From assembly GCA_027600665.1 (NCBI GenBank), contig JADGJL010001034.1:1-10812 (forward strand): 10,812 nucleotides of DNA, in the 5' to 3' direction. The DNA comes from Irineochytrium annulatum. Lineage: Eukaryota; Chytridiomycota; Chytridiomycetes; Chytridiales; Chytridiaceae. Of the stretch, positions 1 to 9,735 are shown one piece after another. The notes beneath the pieces are model-generated. The model ran no database searches. It saw nothing but the letters and a program-made list of their open reading frames with translations, and was not told the origin of the DNA. The translations under genes and the position numbers were made by a program. Within the stretch, counting starts at the first letter, position 1, and each line of letters starts with the position of its first letter.

Positions 1-24
1 TCATAGAATTGGCCGTCAACCTAA

Positions 25-1350
25 CTAAAAAGTCGATATCCCCTCCGTCTTCGCGACACCCATTACTGGTTCGTCGTCTGTCGTCTTCGCCCCAAGCTTC
101 CCTCCCTCCATCACAAAATCGTAAACTGGCGGCTCATCCGCCTTGGCAGTGTTCGCAAACAATCCCTTCTCGGACCCCGACGCGGTTATGGGCCCTAATG
201 GTGGCGGGTTGCTCCGCATCGTCGAGGCACCCCGCACGGGCGGCGTGGGCTGAGACTGGACGGAGAGCACTTGCTGCTGATAAGGCTGCTCGGGTTGATG
301 CTGATGTAGCAGTTGCTCAGGGTGTTGTTGTAGTAAGTGCTGCTGTTGGTACGGCATCTCGGGCAGCTGCTGCTGCGGCGGTGGGGGCGCCTTTGCGTGC
401 GAGAAGTCGCGATTGCGCCTTTGCTGGCGGAGGACGCAGACAAGCGCGATGATGAGGGCGAGGATGATAATGCCGGCGATGGGGAGGGAGACAATTAAGG
501 CGAGGCTCGTGGTGGTTGAGCCGGCGTTGTTGTTTGAGGTGACGGGGGAGGTTGTACCGGCAACGGCATCGGCGTTGGAGGACCCGCTGACGGAGACGCC
601 GGGTGTGGTGAGAGAGGGAACTGTCGACGCGGTCAACGCCGACAACGGTGCCGCCGTTGGAGATGAAGGCGCCGCCGTCGCCGTGATGGCGCAATTCCCT
701 GAGCACACTAACGCAACCGCTCCCGCCCCGTTGTCCGCGTATACGTTCCCCATCGCCTGATCTACCGCCATGACACCCTTAACCGAGAACCCCGTCTCAT
801 AGAACACGGACGCGGCCGTAAACGGCAGCGGTGTTCCCTTCAAAGAGCCAGTGGAGTTGACGTAGTAGAGGTACGATGGTGCGGCCGCGACCCTCAAGGC
901 GTCGCCATTGCTTTGACACGTCCAAGCGTCCTTCGCGTCCAGCGACGCCGTGATGCCGCGCGAGCAGATGACGCCCGAACCGCGGATAATGTACACACTG
1001 TCGGAGCCAATGGAGATGTCGGTGGCCACCAGCCCGGAAGAGTCCTTCTTAATCGTGTTGAATGCCAGGTTGGCCATACTGACGCCGCCTTTCATGTCGA
1101 GGAACCAGAGAGCGCCAGCATCCGAGCCAGCGACTTTCGTGGCTGCCGGGCCCGCCAATACCAACACCCAGCCTGTGCCTTGTCCTGTGAGGAATCGGTA
1201 GAGGATATCGTTTTCCGTTGTGACAGTGACGAGCTCTGTGCCCGAGACCGTCAAGCTGGAAGCTGTAAATGAGAACCCATCTGTCAGCGTGTGCAGCGGT
1301 AACTGAGGCAAAACTAATGTAAGGATGAAGAAGGCCAACAGCTCGGCCAC
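25..1350 (-). CDS. Single-pass membrane protein, signal sequence + beta-rich ectodomain + Gln/Pro-rich tail
   Basis: Open frame of 441 codons, family not recognised. Residues 2-22 are a hydrophobic signal-like stretch (ELLAFFILTLVLP). Residues 25-222 are rich in short beta-like segments with Gly turns, an N-glycosylation site (NST, 165-167) and four cysteines (129, 145, 216, 220); a small beta-propeller is possible. Residues 223-281 form a Ser/Thr/Pro stalk. A transmembrane helix lies at 282-307, followed by the basic stop-transfer run RQQRRNR. The cytosolic tail is Gln/His/Pro-rich (325-361) and has a PPVY motif at 407-410. This layout predicts a type I plasma-membrane or cell-wall sensor-like protein. 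Oddity: the first codon is GTG directly after an in-frame TAA, and the first in-frame Met is residue 86. An ATG at 1361-1363 lies one base out of frame, so the 5' end is frameshifted, misassembled or supplied by an unseen exon. Coding nature is fairly sure; the start is not. Confidence 0.72.
   Translation of the reverse strand: MAELLAFFILTLVLPQLPLHTLTDGFSFTASSLTVSGTELVTVTTENDILYRFLTGQGTGWVLVLAGPAATKVAGSDAGALWFLDMKGGVSMANLAFNTIKKDSSGLVATDISIGSDSVYIIRGSGVICSRGITASLDAKDAWTCQSNGDALRVAAAPSYLYYVNSTGSLKGTPLPFTAASVFYETGFSVKGVMAVDQAMGNVYADNGAGAVALVCSGNCAITATAAPSSPTAAPLSALTASTVPSLTTPGVSVSGSSNADAVAGTTSPVTSNNNAGSTTTSLALIVSLPIAGIIILALIIALVCVLRQQRRNRDFSHAKAPPPPQQQLPEMPYQQQHLLQQHPEQLLHQHQPEQPYQQQVLSVQSQPTPPVRGASTMRSNPPPLGPITASGSEKGLFANTAKADEPPVYDFVMEGGKLGAKTTDDEPVMGVAKTEGISTF
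268..378 (-). repeat. CAG/CTG-type low-complexity coding tract (poly-Gln/His/Pro)
   Basis: This stretch of the membrane-protein tail (residues 325-361) is built from CAG, CAA, CAT and CCG codons giving runs such as PPPPQQQ and QQQHLLQQH. Codons are mixed rather than pure, so it is cryptic-repeat DNA more than a clean microsatellite. It also leaves long spurious open frames on the opposite strand. Confidence 0.6.
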
Positions 1351-1403
1351 TTAAGACCAGCATCCTACGACGCCAAGGTTGAGCTACAAATGGCCCGCGT
1401 TAC

Positions 1404-1726
1404 TCAACTGGCGCCTTGGATTTGGGTCCAGCTGTTGGGGTCGGCGACCCCCGACAAGGCCGACCCGAAGATCGCGCCTACGGCATCTGCGACGTAGAAG
1501 CTGCCCCGACTGACGGCCAGAGTCCGGAGGGCCGCCATTCGATGGTGTGGATCGGGCAGAAGAGGATGCAAGAGAATCTGGTGTCACTGCTGTCAATGCC
1601 CCGTCATTTAACATGCCAAGTACCGTTAACACTGAGCCACCCGACCGTCAAGGACCTCATGTTCAAAGGAACGCTAAAGTCATTCTTGAAGATTTGTAAA
1701 AAGATCGAACGCCTTGAAGAACGCAT
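1404..1726 (-). pseudogene. Broken duplicate fragment related to the neighbouring membrane-protein gene
   Basis: Three successive minus-strand frames read like parts of one secreted protein. The clearest, 1538 to 1404, encodes 44 residues beginning MAALRTLAVSRGSFYVADAV and ending NSWTQIQGAS at a TGA. It aligns loosely with residues 110-148 of the membrane protein at 25-1350 (SFYVADAVGAIF against SVYIIRGSGVIC; NSWT against DAWT). Further upstream, 1647 to about 1540, a second frame gives VLTVLGMLNDGALTAV. From 1726 to 1604 a third frame gives NDFSVPLNMRSLTV, similar to TDGFSFTASSLTV near that protein's N-terminus. The order matches the intact gene but the frames do not, the spacing is shorter, and no intron of usual size would join them. 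I infer a decayed, internally deleted tandem copy lying just upstream in the same orientation. By-eye alignment only. Confidence 0.4.
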
Positions 1727-1760
1727 ACCGACCCCTTTATCACCAGAAAAAATTAATTAG

Positions 1761-1913
1761 GCATGGCCCGTGGTATTTATACTTTAACATTGGCGGTTAT
1801 TTATATTAGTTGGCGCAATACATTTACGGCGGCCTCGTCGAGAGTCGGAAGGCGGAACGCTGGCACCTTGGGTGGAGGTGTTCTAATGAGCGGATGATGA
1901 ATGCGTCAAAAAA
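1761..1913. promoter_or_regulatory. AT-rich intergenic promoter region upstream of the F-box gene
   Basis: The stretch contains AT-rich, TATA-like strings (tatttatact near 1774-1783 and ttatttatatta near 1797-1808) in otherwise GC-rich DNA, about 105-140 bp before the ATG at 1914. On the minus strand the same DNA reads TATAAATAC, so it could once have served the decayed gene as well. No specific factor site is recognised. Confidence 0.3.
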
Positions 1914-2660
1914 ATGGGAAGTGGGCGATTGCCGGACGAGCTATGGATCGGTGCACTCAGTTACTTGGACCCACTGACGCTCTGGTCCTTTGTCCGCCCC
2001 TGCTCCCGCGACCTCCACCGCCTGGCTGCGGTCCAGCTTCACAACCTCCTCGCGGCCAACGCCCTCATCCCGCTGCCCTCCCGACCCGACTTTCTCGCCG
2101 GCGAGCGCGAGGCGACCTACTTGGCCCGGAACCTCGTCCACCTCGCCAACGACCGCGGCATGGCGCCGGAGCACCTCGGGCTCCTCCTCGCGACCGCGAC
2201 TCCTCGACCCCGGCCGTATTCCCTTCCTGACATCGTCGCGGAGCTGGCTTGGTGCAGGAAGCGGAAACCCAGGCTCGTCCGCGTCCTGCGCGGTCTGAGC
2301 CTGGCGTTCCATCGCGCCATGGATCCCGAGCACGCGGCTTTAGAGCTGGGAAGGGCCGTGGCGCTGATCAAGGGGCATACGATCGCCCGGAATCCGATTT
2401 TCGGCAGTCTCGGGGAGATGCCGGACGCGGGACTGCTAAAGGAAATGGGGCGGGTCGGGCACGCAGTCGCCGGAATGGCGTATTGGTCCGGGGACGCGGG
2501 GGGATATGAGAGGAGGTGTCGAGAGGTGATTGCAGATCTGGCGACGGACGGGAAGATCAGGGAGACACAGGCGGTTTTACAGGCGGCATTGATGGCGCGG
2601 GCCTCGTGCGAGAGGAGGGCCGTGGAGTTGAGCCAGCCGTTCCTGGATCAAGGCGGCTAG
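1914..2660 (+). CDS. F-box-like protein, intronless
   Basis: A 248-residue open frame with an excellent start context (AAAAAAATGG: A at -3, G at +4). Residues 6-45 match the F-box pattern: LPDELW, then LSYLDPLTLWSFVRPCSRDL and HRLA, that is a Leu-Pro opening, a helix ending in D-P, and a closing helix with R..S/C...L.RLA. F-box domains bind Skp1 and place substrates in SCF ubiquitin ligases. The remainder (about 50-248) is alpha-helical and Arg/Ala/Leu-rich, without recognisable LRR, WD40 or Kelch repeats, so the substrate is unknown. The C-terminal third (about 175-248) has amphipathic helices that could be TPR-like, but I cannot show a repeat. The TAG stop overlaps, on the other strand, the TAG that ends the minus-strand frame at 2657. 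A nearer ATG at 1901 in another frame is not supported. Confidence 0.75.
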   Translation: MGSGRLPDELWIGALSYLDPLTLWSFVRPCSRDLHRLAAVQLHNLLAANALIPLPSRPDFLAGEREATYLARNLVHLANDRGMAPEHLGLLLATATPRPRPYSLPDIVAELAWCRKRKPRLVRVLRGLSLAFHRAMDPEHAALELGRAVALIKGHTIARNPIFGSLGEMPDAGLLKEMGRVGHAVAGMAYWSGDAGGYERRCREVIADLATDGKIRETQAVLQAALMARASCERRAVELSQPFLDQGG

Positions 2661-2983
2661 TTTTTGGGCGTCGTGACGACCAGGATATCCCTATCACGCC
2701 TAATGTCTGGAATGACACACTCCGCTTGCCGACTCAAAAACTCTCGATATCGCGGACGAGAAACGAACCCTTGGAACACCGCAGCATGGGCGGTTTATGC
2801 TCGAGGTGGTCGTTCATCTGATTTAGCGCACCGGACTGCTCGAATACGCTCCGGATTCCTTAAATGCACTTCGCAGAGGATAGGATAATAGGTGGAGGGC
2901 AGTTGGAAGTGCCTGGTAGCTGAAAGTGCAGTAGCTTCGTCCGAGTGGTATATTATCGCAATAAACAAAAGCGACGGAGCCTC
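2657..2983 (-). pseudogene. Protein-like minus-strand frame with an internal stop, unknown family
   Basis: Reading the minus strand from 2983, 62 codons stay open up to a TAA at 2795-2797, then 45 more up to a TAG at 2657-2659. The text on both sides of the TAA looks like real protein: TYYPILCEVHLRNPERIRAV before it, and AVFQGFVSRPRYREFLSRQA followed by ECVIPDIRRDRDILVVTTPK after it. The same frame continues above 2984 into a further open stretch ending in EVYGGFLAALKLHVGR. I recognise no family. It may be a gene inactivated by nonsense mutations, or exons whose introns I have not placed: a possible 62-bp intron starting GTGCGC inside CGGTGCGCTAAA would remove the TAA, but its acceptor is weak. 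It could also be chance in GC-rich DNA. It is tail-to-tail with the F-box gene. Confidence 0.3.
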
Positions 2984-3190
2984 CTACCGACCGACGTGGA
3001 GCTTCAGGGCCGCCAAGAAACCCCCATAGACCTCGGACCTCTTGAACCTAACCCAGGTCCTGATTGGAATCGCCACTTGGCAGAAATATTCGACAGCAGG
3101 AAGCTCATCATCACAGACCGCTGTCGCCTGCCGCCGTCGTAGCCAGGCCCGATCCCAGCCCGTCCATCGCGTTGAGGAGGACCCGCAGCC
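2984..3190. other. Region upstream of VPS4: presumed promoter and 5' leader, both strands partly open
   Basis: Between the broken minus-strand frame and the VPS4 ATG there is no gene I can support. A plus-strand frame (2945-3142, no ATG) and a minus-strand frame (ending at 2984) are open in the same codon register and both look mildly protein-like, so neither is convincing. Third-position GC does not separate them by eye. The DNA must contain the VPS4 promoter; no TATA box stands out close to 3191. Confidence 0.35.
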
Positions 3191-5198
<2,008 letters not shown>

Positions 5199-5451
5199 CT
5201 TCGGCGAAGGTCGTGCTAATAGCCCTTCCACCCCCTCGTCTTCTGCAGTTGTGGACTCGTGGAGGGAGCGTCAGCGACTCTTTACCACATATACCTCTCT
5301 CTAGCACCACGCCTCACCCAAGTTTGTAGAATAACATTTAATCCTGCAGAAGCGTTGCTGGTGCCTGATCGTACTTGGCGTACTTCAATAGCTTTTCACT
5401 GAACACGTTACCAAATCGTATTATAATCGGCAAGGCCGCCCATTATTACTA
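5199..5451. other. VPS4 3' region and upstream region of the next gene
   Basis: There is no open frame of note. The stretch is richer in A/T than the flanking exons, with agaataacatttaatcctg near 5330 as a possible imperfect poly(A) signal for VPS4. The rest should hold the promoter of the following gene, since both genes point the same way with about 250 bp between them. Confidence 0.4.
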
Positions 5452-8400
5452 ATGGCCTCCGTCCGTGACGGGAGCTGGTGGCAATCTGCTATGTAAGGGT
5501 TTACAAGGCGGCAATCATCAACCTTCACCACCAAGTTGCGTGGCCCGAGTTCAACGACGACAGCATGCTGGCGGCCACACCCCATACCGGCTTTCTCGAC
5601 GTCGGCGCGTCCATCAGAGCCAGCAATCAACACGGGGGATCGCGATCCAGCCTGACAACTCCCGCGCCACGGCCTTTGGACGCGAACGACAACAAGCATT
5701 CGTCGACTGGAGGTCCCGTTCGCGTGCCTACAGGCCACGTGTCCTCAAGCCCGCGCGGATCGTCGTTGAACCTGAGCGGGCGGTCTTCCCTGGGATCCCA
5801 GCAGCTTCTCGGCCGGCCGTTGACAGCATCCGCAACCTCCACTTCGAACCTACGCCCCGCCGCGGCCAGCAACCGACGCCCCTCGTCCGCAGGCGGTGGC
5901 CTCGTTGGATCATCAACTCACCTCGCGCCGAACGCGAACGGACGCGGGGCCTCACTGCCTAAAAAGGGCGTGGCTCGCCCAGGCTTGCCGACCGCCTCGA
6001 CCATGAATTTGCAGCAGATGGTAAAAGAGGACACCAGTTCGCGGCGGCGGTCCTCGCTCGCGGTCAGCGCGCTGGCGGACATGATGGCGCGCAAAAGTGG
6101 CTCCGCCGACGCAAGTGGTGGCAATGGTGGCACGGTAGCGAGCAGGAGGGGCATGACGGGTCGCGATCGGCTGCTGATGCGTGTGGCGGACATGCTTGTT
6201 GGGCGTGAGGAGCGTGCCGGATTTCGGGCGACGAGGAGTGTGAGAGAAGAACGAATAACAAAGAGGAAGGAGGACATTGAGCGTTGCGCGGCGGACGCCG
6301 TTATGGCGTCCGAGGGAGGCGGGTACGAGATCAGGGTCGATGATGGAGATGTCGTGATTGAGGTCGTTACTGGCGACATTATGGTCGTAGAGGAGGAGGA
6401 GAATCAGGATGCGGCGGGCGGTCGAGTGGCCACAGTTGCTGCTCCCATGCCCTCATTTGCAGCTTGGAATGAAAGCAAGACTGTGCCGGCGGTCGTCCCC
6501 GCCTTCATGAATGGGGGTCCGGCGAAGCCGAAATCCTCCGTCGCGAGCCGTACTTCAAGCGCGTCGTGGAACAGACGACCGAGCTCATCTTCATCAATGT
6601 CGTCGGACAAATCCTCGACCTCCTCTTTGGACACGATGGCGCTTGCACAATTTGTTGAGGAGATGTCCTTTGGTTAGTATTCCTCAAGAGGGTGGGGTCA
6701 TTGACCTTTTTCGTGCAGATCGATCAACTCTGCGGCGCAAGTCATCCGCAGCTTCGAGACCAGTGAAGAGACCAACGTCGAGTCGGAGCTCTGTCGGGTC
6801 TATCAAACTTAGTGAAATAACTGGTGCCGCACCTTCATGGAAGGATTACGAAGCCACGAATACGTTAATTGATGATGACGAGTGGACAGCAGATGCTTCT
6901 TCGGAGCTACCTCCCCCGGCACTATCTGTTGCAATTTGTCAAGCTCCTCCCGTTGCGCCCATTGCTTCTGTGAAAGTCCGGGGACCGATTTCGCTGGCCC
7001 CTACACGGGCGGAGGTCCTCCTTGAGGCACTTCGACCCTCGGTACAGCGTCGCCCGTCGAAAGTCGCCCTCCCCGACTTTCTCACCCGGTCTCGGAGGCC
7101 TTCACTCCGGACGGACGTGGCAGCCTCCGCCGTTAGCATTGACCCGATGCCGTTAGCACATGGAGGGAGAGAATCAAAACAGCGGCCGTCGACATCAAAG
7201 CGCGTGTCGACTCATAAGGAAAGCTTCACCGATGGGCAATTATCAGCACGATCCTCGTTGAGACCGAACAGCGTCCCAGGTTCCAACGTGAAGTTGCCTA
7301 CAAAAACCGCCGGTGCGAATACTCGAAGCCGCAGACCGAGCGCTGAGCCGGAAACATTGCAACTACCAAGCCAAAGCATAGCACGTCCGGCGAGATCGTT
7401 TTCCGGCGCGACCCCTACCGCGTCCTCCTTCTCGGCAGGAGCGACTGTACTCCCACCCTCAGCTTCACGAGATTTAATTGCATCGCCGCACCTCGAGACC
7501 AACGCGCATGGCAGCCGGTCGATGATCAACCAGCAACCGCCCGCGAGCGACATCGCGAGGGACGCTTCCCGTCGCGCCAGCGCAGTACCGGTGTTCGGCG
7601 TCAGCCCCAGCTCACCTGTCAACCGAGATTCCCGCCTCTCCATTAAGCCCGCCACCCCAATCTTCAAACCGCCCACGCCCGGTGGCCGCCGAGCCTCAAT
7701 GGCTGTCGTCCTTAACGGCGGTACGTTTATCACAGCCGTCAACGGGATGGAGGACAGCGTGCCCGAGCCCATATCGGCGGAAGACCGCAAGCGGGCTGCG
7801 GAGCAGGCGTACCTGAGGTTTCGGCGCGTCGCGCGCGTTGTCCGCGTCGCCATGTCGTTTGTCAAGTTCTTGACGCGGATCTTGAAGAAGCCGATTCAAT
7901 GGGGTTGGGAGCATGACCCAGACGCAGAGCTGTTCTCGAAGCCGTTGCAGAGGCGAAAGGGGAAGGGTAGAGGGGCAGAGGACGAGAGGAAGAATCATGG
8001 GGTCATATCGACTGATTTCAGTGTGGGGCAACTGTTCAATACGCAGAAGGTGTTCAAGGGGTGGCTGCCCGAGTCGATGAGGGCGCTCTTTAGGAAGGAG
8101 TTTCAGGATAAGACCGAGAACGATCTGTTGGAGATGCAGATCTGGTCTGGCGGTATGAAGGCGTTTCGAGATTTTCAGCCAAACGTCCAGGTTTGTGCGA
8201 TCTCTTCCCACATTTCAAATAATCACGAATTTGTTCTTTGTAGAAAATGATCTTAAAACTCGGCAGATATGAGCGATGGCACGGTAATAGAACCATTATT
8301 AAGGAGGGTCATAAGCCTATGAACTTCTACGTGATTTTGGACGGTGAGGTGGAAATAGCCAGAATCAATAAGGATTTGGTGCAGCAACACTTACGGAAAA

Positions 8401-9491
8401 TGGGGGAGGATGGCCAGTTGGAGGGAAAGGACGTGGACGCTGTCAAGGAGGAACTCGAGAAAGTCTATGTTGACATCCTTGGAAATCAATCCAGTGGTGG
8501 TGAGTTCTCGTTAGCTTCATGTCAACAACTTTGCTTAACATGTTGCAGAATCTTTCGGTGAGCTTGCATTTATCAATGAAGATATTCGACTTGCGACCGT
8601 TCGGACGAAGCGGACTACGGAGTTCCTACTGCTCGGCCGAGAAATTTACGAGAGCATAACTAGCATAGCGCAAGACACCGATATTCGGGAGAAGATGACT
8701 GCGATGAGGGAGATGCCGATGTTTCGAACTCTTGGTGTCAACCTGAATAACCTGGCGCATTACGTCGACGTGAAGACGTATCCTCCGAACGCCGTCATTG
8801 TTTGCGAAGGAGACCTATGTGAATATGTTTACTTTCTAAGGTCTGTGTCCGAGCTTAAAAAGGATAGGTCTAACTCTCATGCAGATCAGGGACTTGCCGC
8901 GTCATTAAAGCTGTCCCGTTTATGAAAATCCCGGTCTCCCGGGAGCGATACATTTTGAAGCCCCTTAATGACGTCAGCGAGACGGACTCGGGTCAGCCCT
9001 CTACCATCACGACGCACGCGATGACCAGCATGGACACGCTCTCCGCTGAAATACGCCCCCGCGCATCGACCGCACTGGCCTCTGGCTCAAGTGCCGCGTC
9101 GTCACTGTCCCACACGAAAATTATCACGAAGTTTCTCGTCGTCCACGAGCTCTACCCTGGCGACCACTTTTTCGATGGCGACTCCTCTAAAACGCCGCGG
9201 GACCTAATCCTAGCGTCGGGCCTGGGAACGTCTGCGTCTCGGACGACGGTGGTGGCGAACCTGAAGACGGAGGTGCTAAAGATCGCCAAGGTAGACTTTA
9301 ATAAGTTCGCGCGGGCGCCCACGTGGCAGGCGTTTGTTGAGACGGCCGAGAACGCGATACCGAGCATCGAAAAATTGAGTTTGGCTTACATGGATCGGAG
9401 GGCTTGGGATGTCTATAAGAGGACTATTGTGGATGAAATTGTTAGGAGGTATAAGAAAAGGAGAAGGCATAAGGGAGACACGAAGATATGA
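5452..9491 (+). CDS. Large protein with disordered RRxS-rich N-terminus and tandem cyclic-nucleotide-binding domains (CNBD2-like), 6 exons
   Basis: Exons: 5452-5492, 5564-6672, 6719-8190, 8244-8499, 8549-8840, 8885-9491. All introns are GT-AG (44-71 bp) and the phases fit, giving about 1258 residues. Residues 1-740 are Ser/Arg/Pro-rich and disordered, with nine RRxS sites. A basic helix (about 751-775, RFRRVARVVRVAMSFVKFL) precedes the first CNBD (about 865-1005). That CNBD keeps the phosphate-binding cassette ESFGELAFI....IRLATV, with Glu964 and Arg973, the residues that hold ribose and phosphate in PKA-type domains. A helical insert of about 40 residues (917-957) lies just before the cassette. 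The second CNBD (about 1013-1185; YPPNAVIVCEGD, YFLRSGTCRVIK) lacks a GEL/R cassette and is probably structural. The C-terminus is very basic. Basic helix plus CNBD resembles animal CNBD2, a sperm-flagellum protein; that link is inferred. Start uncertain: ATG 5452 with a 71-bp intron is chosen, because without splicing it would be a 14-codon upstream ORF; the alternative start is ATG 5565. Confidence 0.85.
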
Positions 9492-9565
9492 CAGTTGTGG
9501 CTTTCTTTGTCGTTAACTGTGATCAATCTTAATTGCCTTCCCCTGTTTTTGAAAATTGAAAGAGT

Positions 9566-9571
9566 AATAAA
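9566..9571 (+). terminator. Poly(A)-signal-like AATAAA after the CNBD gene
   Basis: AATAAA lies 75 bp after the TGA of the cyclic-nucleotide-binding gene in an AT-rich stretch (agtaataaattac). A second AATAAA is at 9635-9640. Position and hexamer suit 3' end formation for that transcript, but fungal signals are loose and this is not proof. Confidence 0.4.
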
Positions 9572-9634
9572 TTACAATCGCCCCAAAAGTGTTAAAGGAG
9601 TTCTGCTGGACTGCAGATTATAGACAGCTACCTC

Positions 9635-9640
9635 AATAAA
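9635..9640 (+). terminator. Second AATAAA downstream of the CNBD gene
   Basis: This is the second AATAAA, 144 bp after the stop codon, followed by an A-rich run (gattaaaaag). It may be an alternative polyadenylation signal. Confidence 0.3.
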
Positions 9641-9735
9641 GATTAAAAAGCGGTGCTAACGATCATGCACGTCCACTACAGCCGTATAAATGACATGGGA
9701 TATTCCAGTAACGAGCAAATGATATTCTACGTGCT

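Noticed and set aside
9..494. Plus-strand frames 9-452 and 413-760 and minus frames 195-494 and 317-706
   Set aside because: They are other-frame readings of the Gln/Pro/Ala-rich repeats in the membrane-protein gene; low-complexity GC-rich coding DNA leaves all frames open.
1416..1760. 114-codon plus-strand frame
   Set aside because: It lies antisense to the decayed minus-strand copy, has no domain, and its composition changes abruptly part-way; no support for expression.
1941..2371. Minus-strand and alternative plus-strand frames inside the F-box gene
   Set aside because: Arg/Pro-rich shadows of a GC-rich gene; the F-box frame alone shows a recognisable domain and a good start.
5627..6379. 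Minus-strand frames opposite the CNBD gene N-terminal half
   Set aside because: Antisense shadows of a Ser/Arg-rich coding region.
7212..8211. Minus-strand frames of 217 and 171 codons opposite exon 3 of the CNBD gene
   Set aside because: The plus strand continues in frame across verified splice junctions into a conserved CNBD, so the antisense frames are incidental.
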